Assembly: GCF_030269925.1 (NCBI RefSeq)
Contig: NC_085131.1
Location: 2,866,001 to 2,930,000, forward strand
DNA: 64,000 nucleotides
Direction of reading: 5' to 3'
From: Bombyx mori
Lineage: Eukaryota; Arthropoda; Insecta; Lepidoptera; Bombycidae
The notes beneath the pieces were generated by a model. That model was not told the DNA's origin, did no database searches, and was given only the letters and a program-made list of their open reading frames with translations. Position numbers and translations under genes: made by a program. Of this stretch, positions 1 to 10,204 are shown in pieces. Numbering within the stretch: position 1 is the stretch's first letter; every line of letters starts with the position of its first letter.

Positions 1-239
1 ACACCCCCCAAATTCGGTCACCGAAACGTCATGATTTAGAACCATCAGACACAACAATACAAATCAAGTTAACAATCTACTCGACAAATCACGTTCGCCG
101 ACTCACTTATGAACACAGTGGATGCAAACAATGGTTACGCAGTTTTACTGTAGCATGGGACGTGCGTGGACACTCCGGCACTATAAACAACGTGTTTTGT
201 CGGCGTATGGTCCGAGTGTAAGCGACATCATCTTCAACC
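1..239. other. No gene recognised; left edge of window
   Basis: No gene is recognisable. Short open frames exist but show no motif. The stretch ends at the A/T-rich tail of the Bm1-like SINE that follows. Confidence 0.5.
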
Positions 240-565
240 CAATTTTTTTCCCTACCTATGCTGATAGCCTTGAGAGGCTATTTCAACTTCACCCTAACGT
301 GTAGGTGAGCTCACAGGCTCAAACCAGAGCGTTGCTAACACTGACCCTAGCAAGAGCAGTGCTTCGCAGAATCTACCACCAGATCGGAAATGCGACCCAC
401 TTAGAAGATCCGGTGAGAGACTCAGTGGGCTGTCTCTATCGGTTAATTCGCTCGTCGAGCCCTTCGTCTCAAGCGACGGGTTCGACGAGAACGTGACCGG
501 TGCTTGTGGTACCTAAAAGCACCGTCAATGGATCGGGAGGATCCGTAATGACGTGTTTTGGGCGA
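240..565 (-). repeat. Bm1-like SINE, near full length
   Basis: Read on the minus strand, the copy ends in a conserved block (AGCCTCTCAAGGCTATCAGC, then TAGGTAGG) and an A-run at 243-250. The block CTTCGCAGAATCTACCACC lies near 365. The same blocks recur at 7274, 13103, 16252, 24432, 32097, 41152 and 54653, which defines the family. I recognise it as the Bm1 retroposon of silkmoth from memory. It is non-coding; the open frames across it are incidental. Confidence 0.8.
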
Positions 566-633
566 CATCGACTGTTTACCATTCTATCTACAGGATCGGG
601 TATGTAATTTATCTTCAATGCAAAGTTTATTTA

Positions 634-877
634 TCTTTATATAGTTATATATTTCCTCTCTGCGTGTGTTTGTCACTGAACTCCTCCTAAACGGCCGGAC
701 CGATTTGAATGATTTCTCTTGTATTCGTTTGGGTGGCACCTTGGATGGCTTAGATTCAGAAACCAGCCCGGCAGATGGCACTGCATTCGGTATCTAGGTT
801 ATTTATCTATACTACAACTAAACGGCTGGATCGACTTGAATGAATTTTTGCAGGACAACGTCTGTCGGGTCCGCTAG
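634..877 (+). mobile_element. Non-autonomous Helitron, short
   Basis: It begins with TC after an A (633) and ends CTAG before a T (878), the A|TC...CTRR|T layout of Helitrons. Inside is the phrase ACGGCCGGACCGATTTGAATGA, common at lepidopteran Helitron ends (cut here for length), and the end reads GTCTGTCGGGTCCGCTAG. There is no Rep/helicase coding. A second internal ACGGCTGGATCGA block at 820 suggests an internal duplication or deletion junction. Confidence 0.65.
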
Positions 878-1896
878 TAACGCTATGTGTTTGTATACAT
901 TGGCGGGCTTAATGCTTAAATCACTCTCTATGAGTCAACTAAACGTAATTTCTCTACCAATTTATTTGCCAAAAAACAGTACAAACCAAACATATGATAT
1001 ACATATTTAAAAAAATAGCTAAAACAAAAACCAAAAAAGTTACCACCATAAAAATTTACATATAAGTAGGAAGTGAACTTAAGAAAAAAAGAAAAAATAA
1101 AATTTACAAAAAAGAAAAGAAATAAAAACAACACAATACAAGAGAAAATTAAATTTACAAAAAAAAAAAAAAGAAAAAAGCAACACAAAACACACATATG
1201 TACATCCTCGTTTTTTTTTTATGCAGAAAAAGTGACTGTAGTTGTTTTGAAACATACATACACAAACACTTACAAATAAATCCATATTCATATTCTTGAA
1301 ACAGCCGCAGGTACACAAAAATACATACTACACATAAGTGTAAATTATATAATTTTTGCAATTGCTGATCGGTATGGATGGAGGCTCTACGAAGGTCTGT
1401 AGGGTTGCTAGTCATATAATATAAACTACGGCGGTCTTGTTTAATTACGATGAGTACTAATTAGTTGCAAATTAATCACAAGTTGCGACTTAAGGATGTA
1501 ATTTTTATATTTTTATATTTTACTTTAGATTTGATTAAGCTTAACTTATATAAATGAGTGTCTGAGAAGTCTCATAAAAATGCTTGCGTTTCGCGCTTTT
1601 GTGTTAATTCCTAGATGGGTATACGAGTTCACGACCCACCTAGTGATAAGTGATTACCAAAGCTCCTTCGCGTCGTAGCGTGAATGCCGCAAAGCTCAAT
1701 CGTACTGTGTAACGGCTGCTCCTATTTTGAAAACGGAACGCATTACTATGCAACACACGCCGAGCTTACAAAACGCCCTATTCCCAGTGGGAGCATACGA
1801 ACACAAATACGAACAGACAGCCCATAATGTCCTCTGGGAATGCACTATATAGAATACGCGATATGCTAAGTATGTAAAGCATCGAATCTGATCTCA
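878..1896. other. AT-rich DNA without recognisable genes
   Basis: Contains A-rich low-complexity sequence at 1075-1190, where a unit close to AAATTTACAAAAAAGAAAAG is repeated about twice (1097 and 1151). The lysine- or phenylalanine-rich open frames here are products of that composition. Around 1600-1690 there are weak echoes of family A. No gene is seen. Confidence 0.6.
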
Positions 1897-2190
1897 TCTC
1901 TATATATAAAAATGAATTACTGTTCGTTAGTCTCGCTAAAACTCGAGAACGGCTGGACCGATTTGGTTTTGGTTTTGGTCTTAAATTATTTGTGGAAGTC
2001 CAGAGAAGGTTTAAAAGGTAGATAAATGAATGAAAACTTACGGAATTAACTAAAAATAACAATTTTGTTTTTCCTTTGATGTGTCCCCCGTCGGACGGAT
2101 TCCTTTTGTTTGTTTTATGTTTATTTTATACAAAAGTTTAGGTCTTTTAATTATCGATTGAGGCACTACGAAGTCTGCCGGGTCAGCTAG
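1897..2190 (+). mobile_element. Non-autonomous Helitron, 294 bp
   Basis: Starts TCTCTATATATAAAAATG after an A at 1896 and ends GCCGGGTCAGCTAG before a T at 2191, so both Helitron termini and the AT target are visible. It carries the GGCTGGACCGATTTGG phrase typical of lepidopteran Helitron 5' regions. There is no transposase coding capacity, so it would depend on Rep/helicase supplied elsewhere. Confidence 0.75.
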
Positions 2191-2311
2191 TATTGACATA
2201 AAGAACAAGGCAGCTCCTAATGAAGGCTCTATAAATTGTACTATTTTATCGTTGGTTAGTCAATTGTTTTTTTTTTTTTGTTAAGTAGCTGTTGGTGAGA
2301 TTTAATGTTTT

Positions 2312-2488
2312 TATTTTATTCCTTAGATGGGTTGATGGTTATTGATTCCTGGTGTTAAGTGGTTACTAGAGCCTATAGACATCGACAACGTAAATGCGCC
2401 ACCCAACTTGAAATATAAGATCTAAGGTCTCAAGTTTAGTTGCAACAGCTGCCCCACCCTCCAAATCGAAACGAATGGTGGTGGTACC
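2312..2488 (-). repeat. Family A repeat, left part, split by a LINE
   Basis: Minus-strand BMC1-type body running from the tail (CTTAGATGGG) up to GGTGGTACC, where the poly-T of the LINE at 2489 begins. About 30 bp that are normally present before GGTGGTACC (the CACGGCAGAAATAGGC block) are missing. The remaining head of the same repeat is found on the far side of the LINE at 6131-6173. Confidence 0.8.
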
Positions 2489-5400
2489 TTTTTTTTTTTT
2501 TTTTTATTGCCCTTGTAGGCAGACGAGCATACGGCCCACCTGATGGTGAGTGGTTACCGTCGCCCATGGACTTCAGCAATGCCAGGGGCAGAGCCAAGCC
2601 GCTGCCTACCGCTTAATACTCTCCACAAGCCTCGTTTGAAGAAGGACATGTCATAGCGCTCAGGAAACACCGTGGAGGGGAGCTCATTCCATAGCCGGAT
2701 GGTACGTGGCAAAAAAGATCTCTGGAAACGCACTGTGGATGACCGCAGTGGCTCCAGGTAGTATGGATGAACTCTACTCCGGTGGCGGGCGGTGCGATGG
2801 TAAAAACGAGATGCCGGTATCATCTCGAACAATTCCTCAGAGCACTCCCCATGGAACATACGGTACAAAATACAGAGAGAACCGAAGTCCCTCCGCAGAC
2901 CCAGAGGTTCCAAACGATCCGTGAGAATGGGATTATCGACAATCCGAACGGCCCTCCTCTGTATGGAGTCAAATGGAAGAAGCTGGTATTTGGGAGTCCC
3001 GGCCCAGAGATGGGAGCAGTACTCCACGCGAGGCCGGACTTGTGCTTTATAAAGCAAAAGCCTTTGTCCAGGCGTGAAGTACCGCTTCGCTCTGTTGAGG
3101 ACTCCCAGCATTTTGGACGCCAACTTGGCTTTGCCTTCCAAATGACTCCGAAACTGGACATCGCTCGAAATGTCGACCCCAAGTATCCCAATACTCTCGG
3201 AAGGTTGCAGGGATACTCCTTGGAATTGCGGCGCCATGACAAAGGGGTCCTTCTTCGCAGTGAACGCGCAAACTTGTGTCTTTATCGGGTTGAATTGAAC
3301 CAAGTTTAATTCACCCCATTCGGAGACTCGCCCCAGAGAGTTCTCCACTTCAGACACAAGTTTTGATCGTCTCTCTTGCACCGCGCTCCGAGAGAGACTC
3401 TGATGGCCGATATATCGCGCATCCCCCGTGCTGTCATCCGCATAGCAATGCATGCCATCAATAGACAGCATGTCATTGACATACAGGATGAAAAGCGTGG
3501 GGGAGAGCACCGAACCTTGTGGAACGCCAGCGTTAATGGTCATGGTATCAGAACAGTCACCCTCTACAACGACCGTGATGCTCCGCCCATCCAAAAAGCT
3601 AGCGATCCACTTGCAGAGACCCTCGGGGATTCCGTAAGATGGTAGCTTCGATAGAAGTGCCCTATGCCAGACCCTGTCGAAGGCCTTCGCGATATCAAGG
3701 CTCACAGCAAGAGCCTCGCCCTTGCTCTCCAAGGCTTCAGCCCACCTGTGAGTAAGGTATACAAGAAGATCGCCAGCTGAGCGACCGTGACGGAAACCGT
3801 ACTGTCGGTCACTGATCAGCTGGCGATCCTCAAGATACTTCAGGAGTTGTGTATTTATTATTCGCTCCATCACCTTGGAAAGCAAGGAAGTTATCGCGAT
3901 AGGCCTATAGCTCGACGGGTCCGACCGGTCACCCTTCTTGGGGATAGGGTGGACGTGGGCGGTCTTCCATGAAGACGGAACCCTGTTAGCGCAATAAGAG
4001 AGGCGATACAAACGCGTTAGCGCAGGTGTCAGCTCAGGGGCGCACGTTTTCAGAACCACTGCGGGGATGCCGTCTGGCCCACTCGACTTATGGACGTCCA
4101 GGAGTCGGAGCTCCCGCCTAACTGCACACTGTGTGAAGCAGATATCCGGCAGGGAGCTATCACACTGGGGGATGTTCGGTGGAGTGGCACCCCCGTCGTC
4201 CACAGTCGAGTTCGAGGCGAAGAGTTTGACCAGAAGGTCAGCCTTCTCTTTCGCGCTGTGGGCCAGAGTGTCATCGGACTTGCGCAGTGGTGGGAGACTA
4301 GACCTGCAAAAGTTTCCTTCTGCAGCTTTGGCGAGCGACCAAAAAGCACGGCTCCCGGAGGGATAGCTCTTTAATCGCTCGCCAACTCTAGCAACGTGCT
4401 CCGACTTCGCCTTGGCAATTACCTTCTTGTAGGACCTGGAAGCGGCGTTATATTTCCGCCTTTCCCCTGAGATGTTAGGATCCCGACGTCTCCTGGCATT
4501 ATCCCATGCCACGTATGCGGACCGCTTGAGGTGTGCAGCATCCCTACTGGCATTGTTATACCAGGGTCTGCTGCGACCCCCAACGGGCACTTCAGAGGAG
4601 GGAATAAACAATTCCATCCCCCGGAGCACCACGTCTTTAAGACGGTCCGCACAGACGTCAGGATCAGCAGAGGAAAAGCAGAACCGCCCCCATGGGTAGG
4701 ATGCGTAAAATTCACGCAATCCATCCCAATCTGCTGACATATACCGCCAAACTCTACGATACCCGGTCGTCCTTCGACGACCGGGACGAGAGAGTGGTAC
4801 GGCAGCACGAATAAGGCAGTGATCAGACGATCCTAGCGGAGCGTCGACCACCACACTGTATCCGGCCGGATCTGTGGTCAGCAGAAGGTCCAACAAAGAA
4901 GGCTCGTGCCCCTCGATATCTGGGACACAGGTGGGCTGTGTCACCAGCTGGGAGAAGCCGTAGGCCAAGGCGAAATCGTAGGCAGTCCGACCCGGGAGGT
5001 CAGTGGTTCTGGACCCCAACCACTCTTGGTGGTGAGCGTTAAAGTCTCCAAGAACCACCACCTCCGCAGATGGGTACTGCTCAAGCACGCGGTTAGTCCC
5101 CTCTTGCACATGCTCAAACAGAGCATCACTGCTGTGGGACCTGTACAGGCACGCGTAGATTCGGATACAGCCCCCGTGATCCACGCGCAGCCACAATAGG
5201 GACAGGTCCCGTTGTTCGAGGCCCCGAAGACGGCGATAACAGACATCCGCCCGGACGAATACGCACACCCCGGCTTTACGTAGGAAGTTGTGCTCCAATA
5301 CGTAGCCGGGGTATTCAAGGTATGAGGTATCGTCTGGAGCAGATATCTGCGTCTCCGTTAAAAAAAGCAGGGCAGGCTGCGCCGTCTCAAGGTGGTGGTG

Positions 5401-6130
5401 TACGGCGTCAAGGTTGCTATGTAGGCCCCTGACATTGCTGAAATCCACATTAAATGTGGAATGGGGAACCGCCTGTAAAACCCTTTTCTTTTTTTTCGAC
5501 TTCATAAATTTTATTTCTGGAGAGTAGGATTAGGAGAGGTAGGATGTTCGAGGTGAGATCGAGGCAACACCTGAATGAAGCGCGGAACATAGTACGTGCT
5601 CGACCACGGGTTGCGTGAGAGACTGACGCAGGGCATGGAAGGGCCCCCAGTCCACCCTGCGTACGATCGCCGGGATCCACTCCGGTCTCCGACTCCGGCA
5701 CGACGACCGCACGACAGGATTTTACACCGGTTGGCGGGACAGCTTCCCGGGGCGGAGTTTAGTAGAGACACCCGGGTTCAGGTCCCCTACTGACCGGCGG
5801 GCGGCAGCGGATACCGTTTCACTAGGTCTCCCTATACCCCCGTCAAACAATCATGCCCCGCGAGCTCGCACGCACGTCTGCTCCGCATGTTCCAGGCGTC
5901 ACCAAGACTCACCCCCAGCAAGGAAGGGGAAAAGGAAGGAATAGAACTGGCTCTCCAACCCACACGCCGGAACACAGCTAGGCTATTTGGCGGCGGACTC
6001 TAGTTGGAGGGTGGTCGCCAGCCAGTCGGACAAGTCCTACCACCGATTATGTATTCGGCTCCCGTTTTGCACCACCCAGGGGCAGGGGTCACTTGTAGGG
6101 AATCGCGGGTTAAACCTACGGAAGCGGGAA
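2489..6130 (-). mobile_element. Single-ORF non-LTR retrotransposon, apparently full length
   Basis: The element runs on the minus strand from about 6130 to an A-tail at 2489-2505. It has a GC-rich 5' UTR of roughly 620 bp, one 983-codon ORF, and a very short 3' tail ending GGGCAATAAAA. Both ends lie within one family-A repeat, whose halves flank it. The target duplication is unclear: GGTACC on the left against GCACC on the right. Domain order and RT sequence place it in the CR1/jockey group; I cannot name the family. The last codons and 3' end are the source of the family-B stubs found elsewhere in the window. Confidence 0.85.
2554..5505 (-). CDS. LINE endonuclease/reverse transcriptase (983 aa)
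   Basis: The protein would nick genomic DNA and reverse transcribe the element's own RNA at the nick (target-primed reverse transcription), acting in the nucleus. Residues about 15-235 form an exonuclease-endonuclease-phosphatase domain, with LTET at 49-52, LGDFNAH at 152-158 and the catalytic SDH at 227-229. The RT domain covers about 510-760, with SLDIAKAFD at 602-610, AGVPQGSVLSP near 659-669 and the active-site YADD at 688-691. The start ATG follows an A-rich leader; a lysine-rich run (KSKKKKR) follows it. The C-terminal residues GRQRLGSAPGIAEVHGRR are encoded by the same bases that make up the family-B repeat. No internal stop or frameshift is seen. There is no separate ORF1 upstream; the 5' 600 bp hold only short frames. 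It is coding-competent by sequence; activity is an inference. Confidence 0.9.
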   Translation of the reverse strand: MKSKKKKRVLQAVPHSTFNVDFSNVRGLHSNLDAVHHHLETAQPALLFLTETQISAPDDTSYLEYPGYVLEHNFLRKAGVCVFVRADVCYRRLRGLEQRDLSLLWLRVDHGGCIRIYACLYRSHSSDALFEHVQEGTNRVLEQYPSAEVVVLGDFNAHHQEWLGSRTTDLPGRTAYDFALAYGFSQLVTQPTCVPDIEGHEPSLLDLLLTTDPAGYSVVVDAPLGSSDHCLIRAAVPLSRPGRRRTTGYRRVWRYMSADWDGLREFYASYPWGRFCFSSADPDVCADRLKDVVLRGMELFIPSSEVPVGGRSRPWYNNASRDAAHLKRSAYVAWDNARRRRDPNISGERRKYNAASRSYKKVIAKAKSEHVARVGERLKSYPSGSRAFWSLAKAAEGNFCRSSLPPLRKSDDTLAHSAKEKADLLVKLFASNSTVDDGGATPPNIPQCDSSLPDICFTQCAVRRELRLLDVHKSSGPDGIPAVVLKTCAPELTPALTRLYRLSYCANRVPSSWKTAHVHPIPKKGDRSDPSSYRPIAITSLLSKVMERIINTQLLKYLEDRQLISDRQYGFRHGRSAGDLLVYLTHRWAEALESKGEALAVSLDIAKAFDRVWHRALLSKLPSYGIPEGLCKWIASFLDGRSITVVVEGDCSDTMTINAGVPQGSVLSPTLFILYVNDMLSIDGMHCYADDSTGDARYIGHQSLSRSAVQERRSKLVSEVENSLGRVSEWGELNLVQFNPIKTQVCAFTAKKDPFVMAPQFQGVSLQPSESIGILGVDISSDVQFRSHLEGKAKLASKMLGVLNRAKRYFTPGQRLLLYKAQVRPRVEYCSHLWAGTPKYQLLPFDSIQRRAVRIVDNPILTDRLEPLGLRRDFGSLCILYRMFHGECSEELFEMIPASRFYHRTARHRSRVHPYYLEPLRSSTVRFQRSFLPRTIRLWNELPSTVFPERYDMSFFKRGLWRVLSGRQRLGSAPGIAEVHGRR

Positions 6131-6173
6131 GCACCAACCCCCGCGCGGACTCACAAGAGATCCTACCACCAGA
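6131..6173 (-). repeat. Family A repeat, right part beyond the LINE
   Basis: CGCGCGGACTCACAAGAG followed by TCCTACCACC is the head end of a minus-strand family-A copy and continues the part at 2312-2488. It marks the 5' boundary of the intervening LINE. Confidence 0.75.
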
Positions 6174-6249
6174 TAAAATGTTTCAAAGTTTTTTTTTTTA
6201 GTTTTTTTATTTGATTGTAATTTGTTTTTTTATATATTTACTTTTGTAT

Positions 6250-6560
6250 TATATTCATCTACCCTAAATGGATAAGACACCCGGTCTATTTGTATCGTGC
6301 GATACGACTATGCCGCTATTCAACTCCACATTCAGCCACCAATTCTTATGATGGAATAAGTAGCCGGTGTAAGGTCACGAATGGCATCCACGACGAAGAA
6401 ATAGCATCGTGTAATAAAAATCAAAGCCCAAAAATTATAATTTGCGTAATTATCTGGTAATACGTGTCACAAGTCCGTGCGGGTAGATACCACCACCATG
6501 CCTATTTTTGGGACAGCGGTTTTGCTATGCAATTGACACTTAGAGTCACATCTCAAGATG
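6250..6560 (+). repeat. Decayed tRNA-headed family A SINE
   Basis: An old copy of the composite SINE: the linker (ACATCGTGTAATAAAAATCA-like, near 6405) and the AATTTGCGTAATTA junction (6440) are followed by a damaged body start (TCCGTGCGGGTAGATACCACC region, 6474). The tRNA head is barely recognisable. An open frame of 114 codons beginning at 6464 runs across it but has no protein-like motif. Confidence 0.5.
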
Positions 6561-6889
6561 GGTGGCGGCAAAAAGAGCGCCTGTTATCTTTCAACATAAT
6601 ATTAGATTTAGAGTACAGGCTTACGACGCAACCTCAGTGGATTTCAATCAACCTCTACGCGCCTCCATCGGCTAAGCTCTGTCGTAGCATGAAGTTAGGC
6701 GAGATCCGACGATACCGGAATCGTGCTGCCATCTCTCGGGAATCGTGCTGCGTTTCGTTTAGCTACCAAACTAATGACCGTCTCCGACATATATATTCTT
6801 CAATTTGATTATGTCGTCGGTATGTTACCATACCAGACTTCATGTTACATTGAATTCCTCGCCTCCATTTGACTGCCATTAGGATACCC

Positions 6890-7244
6890 TACCGTTGGAA
6901 CAGAGGAAGAACTTGGTTGCCTGTCATGACTTACGCGAGTGTGGTGTTCGCTCACGCGGCCTGCACACACATAAACACTCTCCAATCTCTACAATCCCGC
7001 TTTTGCAGGTTAGCCGTCGGAGCTCCTCCGTAGTTCGTGATTCGATAAGGCTATGCGTCATGATAATCGCCTTATCGTTGCCGCCGCTGACTACTCCTCG
7101 AATCCTGATCACGCAGGAGCCAGTCACCGTCGACGCCCTAGACACGTCCTTACGGATCCATCAGATCCAATAACCTTTCCATTAGAAGCCTTCTGCTCTA
7201 ACACTAGGAGCAGGCTTAGGGACCCCGGTAACCTCACTCGTTGA
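6890..7244 (+). pseudogene. Jockey-type LINE ORF2 C-terminus, broken
   Basis: From 6923 the translation VMTYASVVFAHAACTHINTL and then LQSRFCRLAVGAPP is typical of the C-terminal part of jockey-type reverse transcriptase proteins of silkmoth. An in-frame TAG follows (7030). A deletion of roughly 70 bp then joins to FDKAMRHDNRLIVAAADYSS and on to SHRRRPRHVLTDPSDPITF. The 5' and 3' ends are missing, so this is a dead fragment. Family assignment rests on remembered lepidopteran proteins. Confidence 0.7.
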
Positions 7245-7273
7245 TCTCGACAAAGAGCTCGACGTGCAACCTA

Positions 7274-7371
7274 ACCTATGAATCAGCTCTCTGAGTTTCT
7301 CGCCGGATCTTCTCAGCGGGTCGCGATTCCGATCCCGTAGTAGATTCATTCGCGAAGCAGCTGCTCTTGAG
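7274..7371 (+). repeat. Bm1-like SINE fragment
   Basis: Contains CTGAGTTTCTCGCCGGATCT and GGTCGCGATTCCGATCC, blocks shared with the copy at 16252. Both ends are missing; it abuts the Harbinger-like relic. Confidence 0.65.
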
Positions 7372-7708
7372 TTGTTACCCCTTGGCCACAGCCGAGAGCG
7401 GTGCGAATTGCGGTGCGTCGTGAGGCGCGGCAAGCGGGAGCGGCGAAAACAAATGGTAGACAACCTATGAAGTATGCCACAGCTACTGGCGGTGCGTTTT
7501 GCGGTGCGTTGCGAGGCGCGGTGAGAGGTGCGTGACATCTGGCGGCGACGAGCTGCGCCATGTGCGAGTGAAACAAATGTACTAGACAATATGGAGGCGG
7601 CCACAGTTCAGAGCGGCGCGCGCGGCGGTGTCGGTGGACGCATTGAGGCATCGCGCGACCGAAACAAATCATTTTGTTTTTACCGCGCGTTGAGCTAATA
7701 AAATATAA

Positions 7709-7866
7709 TGGATGTGGAACAATTCATTAGTGAAATACTGAGTAGACCAGAAATATGGATGTTAAAACATCCACATCATAAATATAGGCATGTTATAAAA
7801 AAAAATGTGGGACGAAATAAAACAACAATTTTCTGGTACTAATGGTTTCCTAGATACTCTTGGATA
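7709..7866 (+). pseudogene. MADF/Myb-like DNA-binding protein fragment
   Basis: The ATG at 7709 opens MDVEQFISEILSRPEIW and then LKHPHHKYRHVI, matching the start of MADF domains (L..V...P.LW....P.YK.R). A one-base slip in an A-run near 7798-7806 must be crossed to continue as MWDEIKQQF, which fits the W..I element of the domain; a stop then follows at 7864-7866. In PIF/Harbinger transposons the second protein carries such a domain and helps the transposase bind DNA. Here it is truncated and frameshifted. Confidence 0.5.
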
Positions 7867-7869
7867 GGA

Positions 7870-8136
7870 TTATTGAAATAAAATTGGAAATTTGAATTGA
7901 TTTCGTATTCTAGATGCTTGAACCGTTGCTCGATTATTCCGTCTTGATCTGCGTACGCTATTGTGAATATTGGAGTCTCCAAACTGGGAAACAAACTGCT
8001 GAAAATCTGCATCTCTGTCTCCATCACTTTCTTTTAAGGCACAAAACCTTTATAATCAATATCGCGTGCTTTTTGTTTGCTTTTACACTTTTCGTAAAAA
8101 TACGAAATTTATTAGTTAGAATACCAAACGCGTACT
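7870..8136 (-). pseudogene. Harbinger-type transposase C-terminal fragment
   Basis: On the minus strand from about 8135 the frame reads AFGILTNKFRIFTKSVKANK then KHAILIIKVLCL, resembling the C-terminal part of DDE_Tnp_4 transposases (AFG.L..RFR.F...). A frame change near 8030 leads to ESDGDRDADFQQFVSQFGDS. The catalytic residues lie upstream in such proteins and are absent, so this is a remnant. Confidence is limited by length. Confidence 0.45.
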
Positions 8137-8621
8137 GAATTGTGACACTTGCCCGGGATAATATTCTGTCGAAAATTATTTGTTCCGCATTTAAACTACC
8201 CGGTGGATATATATGGGCGCATCAAATAATTTTTAAGAGGATAGGCTTTATCAAAAATTAACACGTATGGTAAATTGAGATTTGAAGGTTGAATCTATTA
8301 ATAATCTATTTATCGGGATAGTTCTTATATTCCTAATATTCCTAATAGAATACCTAATAAATAGCGTGAAATTCGCCAAGTCCTCTCTTTTTCTAACTGG
8401 GTGCCTATTCTTAATTGAATAATATCTTCAGCTAAGAACGCACTTATTTCAAGGTAATATCGTGCCACTTTTGAAAGGGAAATTTGATAGGGCTTTCTAA
8501 ATACGTGCACCTCTGCCGCCGCCGCCGTCGCAACTAGTCTAGCTGTGGCATACCCCCGCAAGTCACACCGCTCGCCGCGCCTCCCAACGCACCGCAAAAC
8601 GCACCGCCAGTAGCTGTGGCC

Positions 8622-8745
8622 AGGCCCTCAAGTCTCCTTCGGAGGCGCTCGGGCGGCTGTTAGCAAATCCCACCCCTCCTGGCTGGGCCTTTGCTCGCCC
8701 ACCTGTCCTGGTGAAACTGGAAAGGTCTCCGAACCACCAGTAATA
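8622..8745 (-). repeat. Short GC-rich repeat (family X)
   Basis: Minus-strand TTTCACCAGGACAGGTGGGC followed by GGGGTGGGATTTGCTAACAG and GCGCCTCCGAAGGAGA. Related sequence occurs on the plus strand at 15700-15790 and near 39840-39950. Family unknown to me. Its left end is exactly at the edge of the Harbinger inverted repeat. Confidence 0.5.
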
Positions 8746-9595
8746 TTTCAATCCTAAAAAAAAGAACTTGGTTGATATTAGATTATTTGATTGGGGTTAC
8801 TTTTTCTTTAGTCATCGTGCTGCTTAAAAACCTTACCTGCTCCACCGCTTCTACTTGCTCTTCGTTTGAAAATCATTTGAAAATCACAGGAACCATTTTC
8901 CAACCACACATACAGTGCAGCCGTATTCCCACTCTCCTTATGAAATACAGTATTACCGACCGGTTCGAATTTGAATCTAAGTTCGTCTGCTCTGTGCATA
9001 AACCACAAATTTTCAACAGAACGATTTTCATGCATACAAGTGCGTGGTTCGACTAGGAGCGTTTGGCTATAAAAATATCATTGTCCAAATTTATAATTGA
9101 TTTGATTATTAATTTTACATTCTCAAATTTTATTTGTTCTCGCAACTTTCTTATTTTTGTTTGAATTTAGTCGTCCGTGACAACAAAAAACCCGGAGTCG
9201 AATATAGTAAAACTTAAATTATAAACCGTAAAAATAGTTTAAATTATGTATACTGAATAAAGCATTGGGGCGATCGATGATCTTATTTCATTAGTAAGAC
9301 GACTTCGATAAGGATTAAAGGCTTGTTGCAACCCGCTTGAATTAGTTGCTGCTGAAATTAGTTGCTGTTGAATGTGCGGCAACCGCAAATAATAATACAT
9401 AAAACTATAATACCAGCTGATATTATTGATTTAACGAACTAAAATTTCATACGAAAATAATTTAATAAGGAAAAACTAAATTCTTGCCACATACAGCAGT
9501 TTCCCGGGCATTGTTGATTAAAGTCAATTCCTAAATATTATCATCTAACGAATTGTCCAAGCTAATAAAAATATGGTTTTAAAAAAAAAAAAATT
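8746..9595. other. AT-rich DNA, no gene recognised
   Basis: Two overlapping open frames on opposite strands at 8772-9056 have no recognisable domain. The remainder is AT-rich and matches none of the repeat families defined in this window. Confidence 0.5.
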
Positions 9596-10021
9596 ATATT
9601 AGGTGTGTGGACGATCTCACAGCCCACCTGTTAAGTGGTTACTGGAGCCCATAGACATCTACAACGTAAATACGCCACACACCTTGAGATATAAGTTTTA
9701 AGGTCTCAGTATAGTCACAACGGCTGTTCTACCCTTCAAACCGAAACGCATTTCTGCTTCACGGCAGAAATACGTGGGGCGGTGGTACCTACCCGTGCGG
9801 ACTCATAAGAGGTCCAACCACCAGTAATTACGCAAATTATAATTTTGCGGGTTTGATTTTTATTACACGATGTTATTCCTTCACCGTGAAAGTCAATCGT
9901 GAACATTTGTTAAGGGCGTATTTCATTAGAAAAATTGGTACCTGCCTGCGGGATCCGAACACCGGTGCATCGCTAGATACGAATGCACTGGACGTCTTAT
10001 CTTTTAGGCCACGACAACTTC
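9596..10021 (-). repeat. Composite SINE: family A body with tRNA-Arg-like head
   Basis: From left (tail) to right (head): A/T tail, family-A body (TGGACGATCTCACAGCCCAC ... GTCCAACCACCAGTAATTAC), linker (TTTTGCGGGTTTGATTTTTA), then a tRNA-like head whose minus strand reads GTGGCCTAAAAGATAAGACG and GTTCGGATCCCGCAGGCAGG. The head resembles tRNA-Arg: A-box GTGGCCTAA.GGATAAG and B-box GTTCGAATCCC. It is therefore a Pol III-type SINE, about 425 bp, with point decay in both boxes. Confidence 0.75.
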
Positions 10022-10204
10022 AAATTCGCATCGAGTTTCAGAAACCAGGTGATGGTGTGCGGAAAATATAAAGCGGCAGTTGTGACCTTGGTTGGACCAT
10101 TCTACCAGGAGAAAGCTGAGCTTTAGTTCGCATAGCTGGATAATCAGTTCCACGATCGGTCTGCAGGTGAACTCAATGCAAGACGCTTTTGCTTTGTTAG
10201 GGAC

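Larger units (their letters stand above)
7383..8620. mobile_element. PIF/Harbinger-like DNA transposon relic
   Basis: A 46-bp inverted repeat lies at 7476-7521 and 8575-8620 (one mismatch; unit begins GCCACAGCTACTGGCGGTGC). Around it is a GC-rich array of related ~100-bp units at 7383, 7476 and 7596, each with a CCACAG start and a later GAAACAAAT or AAACAAAT. Between the inverted repeats are a MADF-like fragment on the plus strand and a transposase C-terminus on the minus strand, the converging two-gene layout of PIF/Harbinger elements. Most coding sequence is deleted. I could not find the expected 3-bp TWA target duplication. Confidence 0.6.

Noticed and set aside
1073..1318. Small lysine-rich or membrane-like proteins
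   Set aside because: They arise from an A-rich low-complexity tract read on either strand.
2767..3309. 180-codon plus-strand ORF
   Set aside because: Antisense shadow of the 983-codon LINE ORF; no motif of its own.
2489..6173. LINE 5' end sharing sequence with the family A head
   Set aside because: The shared CGCGCGGACTCACAAGAG at 6141-6158 is better explained as the other half of the family-A repeat into which the LINE inserted.
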